Origin: CAZAQK01 sp964535825
GTDB taxonomy: Bacteria; Pseudomonadota; Alphaproteobacteria; Rickettsiales; SXRF01
DNA length: 64,000 bases
Reading direction: 5' to 3'
Assembly: GCA_964535825.1 (NCBI GenBank)
Contig: CAZHUC010000004.1
Location: forward strand, 62,001-126,000
Part shown: positions 48,836-58,800 of the stretch, in pieces
Numbering within the stretch: the first letter of the stretch is position 1
How the letters are laid out: every line of letters starts with the position of its first letter
The notes under the pieces: model-generated
Told to the model about the DNA's origin: nothing
What the model saw: the letters and a program-made list of their open reading frames with translations, nothing else
Database searches by the model: none
Made by a program: the position numbers and the translations under genes

Positions 48836-49554
48836 CAGAATGCCTTCCCAACGATCTCACGGGCGGCACGTTTTGATTCTTCCTGCTGACACCAGCTGTC
48901 GCATTGTGGCTCGGCCTGCATGGTAAGTGCGGTCGCAACGGATTTAGCGGCCTTACCATTGGTGGGTTGTTTATAGCCTTTGTAAGAGGTTTCTACCTCA
49001 GGTGCTCCAGCTGACAACCCAACTGAAGGGGCTTTCTGATGTGAGCGTGCTACCTCGAATTGTTTTGCCTGTGATCTTGCGATCTCCTCGGTGATGCGGT
49101 TCTTGTGTTTCATCACATCGGCGATAGCGCCGAATGCACCGCCCATACCAAGTGTTGCATAACCAAGGCCGCTATCAAACAAGAAGGCAACCGCTTCTCT
49201 TGCGCCGATTTCCAAACCTGTGCCAACGGTGGGAGATACACTGGATGCACCCATGGACATCATATCCGCGCCAGCCATGAATCCGTGCGCAACAGCAACA
49301 GCGCCGATCACAACTACAGCAGCTAATAATACACCTTTTCCGAATCCGCTGGCTGCAACCTGCACCATGCCGCGCCACAGTTTTGAGAAGCCGCTAAGCA
49401 CGGCATTATCGATGGTCTCTTTTACTCTGTCGGGAACACCGGTATCCGGAGGCGTGTAGACAAGGTTCTGGATATCCTGCACGCTCTTAGGATTGATCGT
49501 GATCCCGGTAAATAAGAACTTTTTTAAGCCAGAAATATCCACGGATATATCCAA
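48835..49554 (-). CDS. Membrane-hairpin protein, accessory cluster gene 2
   Basis: I do not recognise this 239-residue protein. A soluble 60-residue start (SVQDIQNLVYTPPDTGVPDR) precedes hydrophobic segments at 72-96 and 118-146. A charged helix at 149-173 (KNRITEEIARSQAKQFEVAR) and a polar tail with a CDSWC pair at 218-222 follow. The order hairpin then charged Gln/Arg/Glu helix is the same as in the two following genes. It begins the overlapping three-gene run 49554-47906. Confidence 0.8.
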   Translation of the reverse strand: MDISVDISGLKKFLFTGITINPKSVQDIQNLVYTPPDTGVPDRVKETIDNAVLSGFSKLWRGMVQVAASGFGKGVLLAAVVVIGAVAVAHGFMAGADMMSMGASSVSPTVGTGLEIGAREAVAFLFDSGLGYATLGMGGAFGAIADVMKHKNRITEEIARSQAKQFEVARSHQKAPSVGLSAGAPEVETSYKGYKQPTNGKAAKSVATALTMQAEPQCDSWCQQEESKRAAREIVGKAF

Positions 49555-49643
49555 TCAATTATTTAATATAGTCATTAGTTTAACATAACCATTATAGGGG
49601 TTATGTGAACATTTTATGACATGCCAGAAACCAGCTGTCGAGA

Positions 49644-50705
49644 TTAATGGGGGGTGGCCCTTGTATGGTCAAAAGAAAGCAGGGCCTTTTCAGCAGCTGC
49701 AGCTACCCTGTCACGGTGGTAAGTGCTTGATTCTGGGTAATCTATCATGCTTTCATACGATGGCGTAGGTTTAGCTGTTTTGCCGTGCCCATTACCGTTT
49801 TTACCATTTTCTAGCTCTTCTCCAATGGCTTGGCCTGCAGCCTTCTGCTGTGCTTCCACTGCCTGGGCGGCTTCCTTGGAAACAACCCCTTTGAACCACA
49901 TATCCGTCTTATCAAAGATACGGCGGAAAAGGTCACGATTCAGGCCAAAACTAGCACCAAGCGCACCGAAGGTTGCCATGGATGCAGTACCAATTCCCAG
50001 CCCGTTCAGCACACCACCTTCAGCCACCAGCTTGCCTAGAATATGCTCGGCTGCACCGGTATAGGCGAAGAGTGCACCTGCAGCCACACCAGCAACAAGG
50101 CCAACCAGGGATACCTTCCAGAAAGCTACCCTGTTCTTCTTGTCAGGCTCAAGCTGGGCATAGTGGGTGGTGCGGTAAGGTTTATCTTCCATTTCCCGCG
50201 ACAGAGTGTTGAACCCTGCGGATTGCTGTGCCGCACTTGCTGCGCCTTTCGCATCACCTTTGATGATGGCTTTGATCTCGGCGATATCCTGCTTTAATTC
50301 ATTGAATCTGCCTTCTTCATAAAGCTTTATGCGCACTTCGGCTTCTTCCTGAGCTGCTGCAACAGCGCCGGTTACTTTGCCTATATCGCCAAATTCATGC
50401 ACACCGAACAATGCACCCGCAGAGGCAAATCCACCAACGATCGCTGCAGCCAGAGGCAATCCAATTGTGGCCGCTGTGCCAGCGGTTGCAAGCGTCGCAA
50501 TACCTGCGATCACACCACCAATGACGCCGCCAATCACCGCACCGATGACAAGACCACCGAATTTACCCTTTACGCTACCTTTGTAGGATTCCCACCAGGC
50601 ATGATGGTAATACGGACCCTCGTCATTCGGCGACATGCCCTGATCCATTTTCTTTTGTAATTCAAGGTACTTTTCGGTATCCATTCCCAAAAATCCTAGT
50701 GCCAC
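49644..50705 (-). CDS. Double Gly-zipper membrane-hairpin protein, accessory cluster gene 1
   Basis: I do not recognise this 353-residue protein. It has two hydrophobic hairpins, at 50-103 and 195-255. The first is an extreme Gly/Ile/Val run (GLVIGAVIGGVIGGVIAGIA). The ends of the two hairpins resemble each other (GALFGVHEFGDI against GASFGLNRDLF), so an internal duplication is possible. A charged helical linker (118-190) joins them. The C-terminus has an Ala/Gln helix (276-298) and a Gly/Asn/His-rich tail. There is no signal peptide. It lies 89 bases upstream of the other three genes. Confidence 0.8.
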   Translation of the reverse strand: MALGFLGMDTEKYLELQKKMDQGMSPNDEGPYYHHAWWESYKGSVKGKFGGLVIGAVIGGVIGGVIAGIATLATAGTAATIGLPLAAAIVGGFASAGALFGVHEFGDIGKVTGAVAAAQEEAEVRIKLYEEGRFNELKQDIAEIKAIIKGDAKGAASAAQQSAGFNTLSREMEDKPYRTTHYAQLEPDKKNRVAFWKVSLVGLVAGVAAGALFAYTGAAEHILGKLVAEGGVLNGLGIGTASMATFGALGASFGLNRDLFRRIFDKTDMWFKGVVSKEAAQAVEAQQKAAGQAIGEELENGKNGNGHGKTAKPTPSYESMIDYPESSTYHRDRVAAAAEKALLSFDHTRATPH

Positions 50706-50815
50706 ACGGCGATAAATCGGTTGCTACATTACAATCTTACCGTATTCTTGCCCTATAGAAAGTGAAAGTTTTGTGACAAGTCAGGACGATATATGACAAT
50801 ACAGAGGCCTATAAA

Positions 50816-51219
<404 letters not shown>

Positions 51220-51220
<1 letters not shown>

Positions 51221-51450
51221 TGAGCCTCACATTTGCTGCGTTCACATATCTCAACTTGTGGTGGGTCAGCCTGTTTTTATGTTGGCCGTTCTGTGTAGAA
51301 GCCAAGCCAGAGGTTGAGAAATCTGATAATGCATTGGATTATGTATCTTCACCTAAGACCATATACTGGAAAAAGATGCTCATCTTGACATCGGTCACGA
51401 GTGCTGTCATGACCGCGATTATTGCCCTAGTAATTCATTTTGTAACATAA
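51220..51450 (+). CDS. DUF1467 small membrane protein
   Basis: This 76-residue protein has two transmembrane helices (about 7-24 and 52-74) with a short loop containing WPFCVEAKPE. The pattern of a Trp/Leu-rich first helix followed by a PFG/PFC-VEA loop is that of DUF1467, found between mce and proS in Alphaproteobacteria. The function is unknown. Its ATG overlaps the mce stop. Confidence 0.85.
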
Positions 51451-51460
51451 CGGATACGCC

Positions 51461-52750
51461 ATGCGCCTTTCACAATTCTTTCTTCCACTCATCAAAGAGA
51501 ATCCTTCCGAGGCGCAGATCGTATCGCATCGCCTGATGCTTCGCGCCGGCATGGTTCGCCAGTTGGCTGCGGGTATCTATAACTGGTTGCCTATGGGTCT
51601 TGAAGTGCTGCGCAATATTGAAAACATCGTGCGTGATGAGATGAATAAATCCGGGGCACTGGAAGTGCTGATGCCAACGCTTCAGCCCACGGATCTCTGG
51701 AAAGAATCCGGCCGTTATGAGGTGATGGGCAAGGAGTTGCTCAAATTCCCAGACCGTGCCGAGCGTGAACTGCTTTATTCGCCCACCTGTGAAGAAGTCA
51801 TCACTGATATGGTGCGCACCAACATGAGATCGTATCGCGACCTGCCGCGCAACCTGTACCAGATCAACTGGAAATTCCGCGATGAGATCCGCCCGCGTTT
51901 CGGTGTGATGCGTGGTCGTGAATTCCTGATGAAAGACTCCTATTCATTCGACCTCGATTATGCCGGGGCAGAGAAGCATTATAATTTGATGTATGACACC
52001 TACCTGCGCATCTTCGCGCGCATGGGGCTTGCGGCCGTGCCTGTGAAAGCAGATTCTGGCGCTATCGGTGGTGATATGAGCCACGAGTTTCAGGTGATCG
52101 CGGAAACTGGCGAAAGCGCCATTTTCTATGATGCAACCTTCGATGATATTCAAAGCGGCAAGGTAAAGCTCACCACCGAAGAGATGCGCAAGCTCTATGC
52201 CGCTGCCGATGAACAACACAAACCGGATGCCTGCCCGATACCGAAAGATAAACTGCGTGAAGCGCGTGGCATTGAGGTCGGCCATATTTTCTATCTTGGT
52301 AAAAAATATTCTGAAGCCTTGGGTTGCAAAGTACCGGGCGCGGATGGCAAGGAAGTCATTATGGAGATGGGATGCTATGGTATCGGCGTGTCACGCCTCG
52401 TGGGTGCTATCATTGAGGCAAGCCATGATGATGCGGGTATCATCTGGCCGGAATCGGTTGCGCCGTTCAAGGTGGGGCTTATCAACCTGCGTGCCGGTGA
52501 TGCCAAGTGTGACGCCGCCTGCCAGAATATTTATGACACACTGAGGAACAATAACGTTTCAGTGCTGTACGATGACACCGATGAACGCGCCGGCGCGAAG
52601 TTTGCCAGCATGGACCTCATCGGTCTGCCGTGGCAGGTGGTCATCGGCCCGAAAGGTGCAGAAAAAGGCATGGCTGAACTAAAAAACCGCAAGACCGGCG
52701 AGAAGCAGGAAATTGCTATGGATGCGGTGCAAAATATATTAATAAAGTAG
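51461..52750 (+). CDS. proS: Proline-tRNA ligase, short alphaproteobacterial type
   Basis: This cytoplasmic class II synthetase charges tRNA-Pro. At 429 residues it lacks the large editing insertion found in the E. coli enzyme, as is usual for Alphaproteobacteria. Motif 1 is around NIVRDEMNKSGALEVLMPTL. Motif 2 is FRDEIRPRFGVMRGREFLMK and motif 3 is MEMGCYGIGVSRLVGAIIE. A C-terminal anticodon-binding domain (from about 335) includes DDTDERAGAKFASMDLIGLP. Editing of Ala-tRNA-Pro would need a free-standing ProXp-ala elsewhere. Confidence 0.96.
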   Translation: MRLSQFFLPLIKENPSEAQIVSHRLMLRAGMVRQLAAGIYNWLPMGLEVLRNIENIVRDEMNKSGALEVLMPTLQPTDLWKESGRYEVMGKELLKFPDRAERELLYSPTCEEVITDMVRTNMRSYRDLPRNLYQINWKFRDEIRPRFGVMRGREFLMKDSYSFDLDYAGAEKHYNLMYDTYLRIFARMGLAAVPVKADSGAIGGDMSHEFQVIAETGESAIFYDATFDDIQSGKVKLTTEEMRKLYAAADEQHKPDACPIPKDKLREARGIEVGHIFYLGKKYSEALGCKVPGADGKEVIMEMGCYGIGVSRLVGAIIEASHDDAGIIWPESVAPFKVGLINLRAGDAKCDAACQNIYDTLRNNNVSVLYDDTDERAGAKFASMDLIGLPWQVVIGPKGAEKGMAELKNRKTGEKQEIAMDAVQNILIK

Positions 52751-52751
52751 T

Positions 52752-53471
52752 ATGGAAGAAAGATCTAAAAAGAGATTAGTATCTTCTGGCCAGTGGGGAA
52801 TAATCCTCACAATATTTACTGCTATCTATGTTTTTAGCTTCATAAAATGGCAGGTTTCCTTAGGCTTGCCACCAAATGAATGGAATGAATGGGGCGATTT
52901 CTTTGCGGGGCTGTTTGCGCCTATTGCAACACTTTGGTTAGTAGCGGGTTATTTTCTACAAACTCGTGAATTGAGTGCATCTATTGATGAATGGAAAATT
53001 GCCAACGAAACTGCAAATCAACAGACGCAGTCTATTGCCGATAATACCAACCATACCAAACGTGATGTCTTTCTTTCATTAGCTGATTTTATAATTAAAG
53101 ATATTCACGCATGTGCAGCACGTATTTCTAGGTGTTTAGAAGGGTCAGTATGGAGAGAATATACAGGAGACTCTCGTAGTGAGGGTCATAAAAATATAGA
53201 ATTATTTTGTTCAGATCTTGCTAGATTATGTGATGAGATAATTAGCAGAGCGAGAGTAGACCAAGAGAAAAAAGAGCAATTACGTTCCAAATTTCAAAAT
53301 CCTGATTTGAGACCTCAAGTAATGCGCTATTGTTCTTTTTACGAAAATCTTGAGGAGCAATCAGTACAAGTAGATTCTAGCGGTAAATTAAAATTGATGT
53401 ATGATCAATCAAGTATCGGGACATTGTATAAATCATTAAAAGCATTGAATGAATATGCTCTCAACTTTTGA
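52752..53471 (+). CDS. AT-rich two-transmembrane protein, possible defence (AbiC-like) protein
   Basis: I do not recognise this 239-residue protein with certainty. It has two N-terminal helices (14-32 and 50-69) joined by NEWNEWGDFFAGLFAPIATL, then a heptad-like coil (70-100), then a soluble helical domain. This topology, with a W-x-x-x-GDFF-G-x-x-x-P turn, recalls putative phage abortive-infection proteins of the AbiC type. Its codons are visibly more AT-rich than its neighbours. The last five residues and the stop are read from a fragment that copies the start of lolC (53455-53490), so the natural C-terminus may be lost. It starts two bases after proS. Confidence 0.75.
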   Translation: MEERSKKRLVSSGQWGIILTIFTAIYVFSFIKWQVSLGLPPNEWNEWGDFFAGLFAPIATLWLVAGYFLQTRELSASIDEWKIANETANQQTQSIADNTNHTKRDVFLSLADFIIKDIHACAARISRCLEGSVWREYTGDSRSEGHKNIELFCSDLARLCDEIISRARVDQEKKEQLRSKFQNPDLRPQVMRYCSFYENLEEQSVQVDSSGKLKLMYDQSSIGTLYKSLKALNEYALNF

Positions 53472-53490
53472 ACGTATGGTCTTCCTGCCT
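53455..53490 (+). pseudogene. Remnant copy of the 5' end of lolC
   Basis: ATGCTCTCAACTTTTGAACG at 53455-53474 and the next bases TATGGT match the true lolC start at 53895 at 22 of 26 positions. A CTTCC follows in both after a 3-base indel. Translated, it reads MLSTFERMV against MLTAFERMV in the intact gene. The fragment supplies the 3' end of the two-TM gene. It marks a recombination or duplication joint. Confidence 0.78.
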
Positions 53491-53519
53491 AACTTTATCA
53501 TATAGCAAGATAATTGGGA

Positions 53520-53804
53520 TTACCCCAAACTCATCCCAGCGCCTTGGCCGACATCGCGTTGAGGCTGTGGTGCTTCCTGAGGAATGCCTTTATTTACATT
53601 ACCCAGATCAGCGCGGGAAATATCAGCCATCGAGCCATTGAGCTGTGCGGCCATGCCCGCGCTCATATTCAGCGCAACAGGTATGGAACTCACTGAAACT
53701 GCCGAGTATCCGGCATCTTCCATGCCGCCGGCAGCTTCACGCACACCCTTGGATTCCGGGGCCATGACCTCTGCAACGCGTGATATAAGACCTGTGGTTT
53801 TCAT
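53520..53804 (-). CDS. Small unknown protein between lolC remnant and lolC
   Basis: I do not recognise this 94-residue protein. It is rich in Ala, Met, Ser and Gly (for example ESKGVREAAGGMEDAGYSAV and ALNMSAGMAAQLNGSMAD), without signal peptide or strong membrane segment, and has a Pro/Gln tail. It is convergent with the two-TM gene and divergent from lolC. The ribosome-binding site is weak. Coding status is likely but not certain. Confidence 0.55.
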   Translation of the reverse strand: MKTTGLISRVAEVMAPESKGVREAAGGMEDAGYSAVSVSSIPVALNMSAGMAAQLNGSMADISRADLGNVNKGIPQEAPQPQRDVGQGAGMSLG

Positions 53805-53894
53805 AGGCTTATTCTAGCGCATATCAATGCATTTGCCAAGCCAGCTAAATGCCGTATAAGTTTTAGAGTGAGTTCTAACCCTTAGCCGCCCGAT

Positions 53895-55151
53895 ATGCTT
53901 ACAGCTTTTGAACGCATGGTTGCCTTCCGTTATCTTCGCGCCCGCCGCGAGGAGGGATTTATCTCGGTCATTGCCATGTTCTCGCTGGTGGGCATCGCGC
54001 TGGGGGTCATGACCCTCATTGTGGTGCTTTCAGTGATGAACGGCGTGCGCTCGGAAATGATACGCAGCATCATCGGGCTTGAGGGGCATGTCACGGTCTA
54101 TGCCAATGGTGCGGCAGGCCTTGGTGAGTATGATGAGCTCAGCCACAAACTGGCAGGTATCGATGGGGTGGTTAGTGCACTTCCCAAAGTGGAAGGCCAG
54201 ATCATGGCCAGCAACAAGGGCAGGGCGATGGGAGCAATGGCCGTCGGCTTCCGTGCGGATGACCTCAAGTTCAAGCCGCTGCTTTCCACGCGCATGAAAG
54301 AAGGCAGCCTTGATGCCATGGGATCTGGCGATGGCGTGGTGATAGGCAGTCGTATGGCCGAACGGCTAGGCCTCAGGCTCGGTGACGAGATAACGCTTAT
54401 CTCACCGGAAGGGCGCGCGACCGTTGCTGGCCTGATGCCGCGTGTAAAAGCATACCCTGTGGTGGGTATATTTTCCATTGGCATGTTCTCTTACGATAAT
54501 GGCCTTATCGTCATGCCGTTTAAGGAAGCACAGATATATTTCAAACTGCGTGACAACGGTGCAGATAACACCAGCAGTATCGAAGTCATGCTGAAAGACC
54601 CCGCTGCAGCAAAAAGCAAAGCGCGTGAGATAAGTCAGCAATTGCCTGGCCTGCGTGTGTATGACTGGCAAACCTCGAACAGCCACATCCTGCAGGCGGT
54701 CATCGTGCAGCGGAACGTGATGTTCCTTATTCTCATGCTCATCATTGTGGTGGCGTCGTTCAATATCATTTCAAGCCTCATCATGCTGGTGCGTGAGAAG
54801 GGGCGTGATGTGGCGATATTGCGTACTATGGGCGCAAGCCGTACGTCGGTGATGAAGATATTCTTTGCCTGTGGTGCAAGCGTCGGTGTGATCGGTACAT
54901 TCATTGGCATCGTCTTCGGACTGCTGATCGCCTTCAATACGGAAAATATCCAGCTCTGGCTGGAATCTATGATGGGGCATAAGTTATTTGCTGATGAGCT
55001 CTATTTCCTCTCGCATCTGCCTTCGGAGGTGAATGGTTCTGAAGTGATACTTGTAAGTGTGATGTCGCTGCTGATTGCATTCCTGGCAACGCTCTATCCT
55101 GCGCGTCGTGCAGCCAGCCTGAATCCGGCGGAAGGGCTGCGCTATGAGTAA
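53895..55151 (+). CDS. lolC: Lipoprotein-releasing ABC transporter permease LolC/E
   Basis: This inner-membrane permease of the Lol system extracts outer-membrane lipoproteins and passes them to LolA. The 418 residues have a first helix at 24-47 after FERMVAFRYLRARREEGFIS, a large periplasmic domain, and three C-terminal FtsX-type helices (about 275-298, 320-345 and 378-403). Alphaproteobacteria often have one permease acting as a homodimer, so the gene could equally be named lolE. It overlaps lolD by eight bases. Part of its start is duplicated at 53455. Confidence 0.93.
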   Translation: MLTAFERMVAFRYLRARREEGFISVIAMFSLVGIALGVMTLIVVLSVMNGVRSEMIRSIIGLEGHVTVYANGAAGLGEYDELSHKLAGIDGVVSALPKVEGQIMASNKGRAMGAMAVGFRADDLKFKPLLSTRMKEGSLDAMGSGDGVVIGSRMAERLGLRLGDEITLISPEGRATVAGLMPRVKAYPVVGIFSIGMFSYDNGLIVMPFKEAQIYFKLRDNGADNTSSIEVMLKDPAAAKSKAREISQQLPGLRVYDWQTSNSHILQAVIVQRNVMFLILMLIIVVASFNIISSLIMLVREKGRDVAILRTMGASRTSVMKIFFACGASVGVIGTFIGIVFGLLIAFNTENIQLWLESMMGHKLFADELYFLSHLPSEVNGSEVILVSVMSLLIAFLATLYPARRAASLNPAEGLRYE

Positions 55152-55815
55152 TGTGCTGCAGCTAAAAAATATCGAAAAGGTCTATGGTCAGGGCGAGCAG
55201 CAACTGCGTGTATTGTCTGGCTTGAACCACATGATAAGCAAGGGCGAGATCGTGGCGCTGGTTGGGCCATCCGGTTCCGGCAAGACAACGTTGCTGCAAA
55301 TTGCGGGTATGCTCGATACACCGACCTCTGGCGAAGTATGGATCGATGGTGAGAATGTGGCATCGGCAAGTGATGCTAAACGTACCATGCTTCGCCGCGT
55401 GAAGGTTGGGTTCGTTTATCAGTTCCATCATCTCTTGCCGGAATTCTCCGCGCTGGAGAACATCATGTTGCCGCAGATGATAGAGGGTACATCTCCTGCG
55501 AAAGCTGCACAAAAAGCAAACAAATTACTTGCCATGCTTGGGCTTGAGAATCGTGCTTCACATCGGCCTGCCAAGCTTTCTGGCGGTGAGCAGCAACGTG
55601 TGGCGATCGCGCGCGCACTAGCTAATGATCCTGTACTGCTTCTTGCCGATGAGCCGACCGGTAACCTTGATGCGCATACGGCAGAGAGCGTATTCGTACT
55701 GCTGATGAAAGTAATGAAGGAGCACGGCCTTGCCGGCCTGGTCGCTACCCATAATATGGAGCTTGCCTCCCGCATGTCTCGTACGGTCCATCTGAAAGAT
55801 GGAGTCATTGTATGA
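55144..55815 (+). CDS. lolD: Lipoprotein-releasing system ATP-binding protein LolD
   Basis: This is the ATPase of the Lol lipoprotein exporter, 223 residues. Walker A is GPSGSGKTT at 41-49, the Q-loop lies in VYQFHHLLPEFSALEN, the signature is LSGGEQQRVAIARAL from 145, and Walker B is LLLADEPTGNLD. The FHHLLPEF segment after the Q-loop is typical of LolD/MacB-type ATPases. It starts inside the end of lolC and overlaps dnaE by four bases. Confidence 0.96.
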   Translation: MSNVLQLKNIEKVYGQGEQQLRVLSGLNHMISKGEIVALVGPSGSGKTTLLQIAGMLDTPTSGEVWIDGENVASASDAKRTMLRRVKVGFVYQFHHLLPEFSALENIMLPQMIEGTSPAKAAQKANKLLAMLGLENRASHRPAKLSGGEQQRVAIARALANDPVLLLADEPTGNLDAHTAESVFVLLMKVMKEHGLAGLVATHNMELASRMSRTVHLKDGVIV

Positions 55816-58800
55816 CGCCGGGCTTCATACACCTGCGTGTGCATTCGTCTTTTTCGCTACTGGAAGGGGCAATAACCATAAAAGATCTGGTCAAGTGGTG
55901 CAAAAGGCAGGATATGCCTGCTGTTGCGGTCGCTGATCATGGCAATCTGTTTGGTTCGCTTGAATTTGCAATGGCTGCTGCCAAGGAGGGTGTGCAGCCT
56001 ATTATGGCCTGCGTGCTTATGCTTGAGCCTTATCTGAAACAAGATAGCCGACAGGTAAAGCCACAAAAGCCAGACCAGCTACTAGCCTACGCACAGAATC
56101 AGAAAGGTTGGCAAAATCTGCTGACCCTTGTGAGCAAGTCGTATCTTGCACCTGCTGCTGGTGGTCATGCCCCGCTAATAAGTTATAAAGACCTGGAGGC
56201 TCATAACGAAGGCCTGATTATACTCTCTGGGGGTATATATGGTGGTATCGGAAAAGCGCTTGCTGCGGGCAACAGCAAGATAGCTGAAGAGCTTTGCAAT
56301 AGATTGAATTCTAGTTTCTCTGGACGTTTTTATATTGAACTATCCCGACATGGGTTGCCCTTAGAGAACCAGATAGAAAAGCAGTGCATAGAGCTGGCCT
56401 ATCAATACAATATACCGCTGGTTGCCACGAACGATGCCTACTTCATAGAAGAAGAGATGTATGAAGCGCACGAGGCATTCCTCTGTATCGCTGATGGTAC
56501 ATATGTCACGGAAGTGGATCGCCGCAGGCTTACACAGGAACACCGACTTAAGACAGCCGATGAAATGCAGGAATTATTTGCAGATATTCCTGAAGCGCTA
56601 CAGAACACGGTGAATATCGCAAAACGTTGCTCATTTATGGCAACCTCACGTGCACCGATGTTGCCAAAATTCGCTAAAGACGGGCTCAGTGAAGATGATG
56701 AATTGCGCAAGCAGGCTACAGAAGGTCTGCATCTGCGGTTGCGCAACCATGTATTCACTGAATCAATGAGTGAAGCAGAAAGAGAAGAGGTCGCAAAACC
56801 TTATTGGGAACGGCTTGAATTTGAGTTGCAGACCATCATAAAAATGAAATTTCCAGGATACTTCCTGATCGTATCGGACTTTATCAAATGGAGTAAGAAT
56901 GAGAATATTCCCGTAGGGCCTGGTCGTGGTTCTGGTGCGGGTTCGTTGGTTGCATGGGTATTGATGATCACAGATCTGAATCCGTTGCGTTATGGCCTGC
57001 TGTTCGAGCGTTTCCTAAACCCCCAGAGGGTATCCATGCCGGATTTCGATATCGACTTTTGTCAGGACAGGCGCGAAGAGGTTATTCGCTATGTGCAGCA
57101 GAAATACGGCGCAGACCATGTAGCGCAGATCATCACGTTCGGTAAATTGCAGGCGCGTGCCGTGCTGCGCGATGTGGGGCGTGTGCTGCAGATGCCATAT
57201 GGCCAGGTTGATCGTATCTGTAAATTAGTGCCGAACAATCCAGCAAACCCTGTCACACTTGAAGATGCCATCAAGATAGAGCCGATGCTAAAGGCAGCTA
57301 TCAGGGAAGATGAATCGGTTGAGAAGCTGGTGGATATTAGTCTGAAACTGGAAGGACTGAATCGCCATGCCTCTACGCATGCTGCAGGTGTTGTGATCGC
57401 TGACCGGCCGCTGGATCAGTTAGTGCCAATGTACCGCGACCCTAAATCTGATATGCCGGTGGTGCAATACTCTATGAAATATGCAGAGAGTGCTGGCCTT
57501 GTAAAGTTCGACTTCCTTGGTCTGAAAACACTTACTGTGCTGTCGCGTACTGTAAAACTGCTTGAACAGCGGAATATCAAAGTTGATCTGTCGCGCTTGC
57601 CAGATGGCGACAAGCCAGCTTACGCGCTGCTTTCCAAAGGTGATACGGTTGGTGTGTTTCAGCTGGAAAGCGCAGGCATGCGCGATACCCTTAAGAAATT
57701 GCGCCCCGACTGTCTGGAAGACATTATCGCGCTTGTATCGCTGTATCGTCCGGGCCCGATGGATAATATCCCTACCTATATTGCCCGCAAACATGGTGAA
57801 GAAAAACCCGAATACCTGCACCCGATGCTGGAACAGGTTCTTAAAGAGACCTTTGGGGTTATCATCTATCAGGAACAGGTGATGCAGATCGCTCAGCTTC
57901 TGGCAGGCTACAGCCTCGGAGAAGCCGACCTTCTGCGTCGTGCGATGGGTAAGAAGATCCGTGAGGAGATGGAGGCGCAACGAAGCATCTTTGTTGAGAA
58001 ATCTGTTGAGCGTGGCGTCAATAAGAAACAGGCGGCGAGCATCTTTGATCTTATCGCCAAATTCGCCGAGTATGGATTCAATAAATCGCACGCGGCGGCC
58101 TATGCTGTGATCGCTTACCAGACCGCAGTTCTCAAGGCGAATTACCCGGTTGAGTTCATCGCAGCTTCCATGACGTATGATATGCACAACACGGATAAGC
58201 TCGGTATATTCCGTGAAGATGCTGCAAATATGGGCGTACGCCTGCTGGCTGCCGATATCAATGCGTCTGAAGTATTATTCTCCGTAGAAAATGGCGCGAT
58301 ACGCTATGCGCTGGCGGCTATTCGTAACGTAGGTGCACAGGCAATGGAAGGTGTGGTCGCCGAGCGCAAGGAAAAAGGTGCATACAAGGATATCTTTGAC
58401 TTTGTTTCGCGCATCCCTTCCGAAGCATTGAATAAAAGGGCGCTGGAATATCTTATCAAGGCGGGAGCATTCGATTCACTGCATAGCAACCGCCGCGAAC
58501 TCTATGAGAATCTTGAATTGATCATGGCGTTTGGTGTGGCCTCACACCGGGACCGCGAAAGCCAGCAGGTCAGCCTGTTCGGAGGTGCGGCAGCAAGTGC
58601 CATTTCCAAGCCAATACTGCAATCGACAGAGGACTGGACAAGCCTGGAACGGCTGGAGCATGAATTCTCAGCCATTGGATTCTATTTGTCAGCACATCCG
58701 CTGGAAGGTTACAGGCTGCAACTGGAGCAGCTGCGTGTGATGAGCTCTGCATCACTGGCAGACAAGCTGGATACTCAGTATAAGCCTGTGAGAATAGCGG

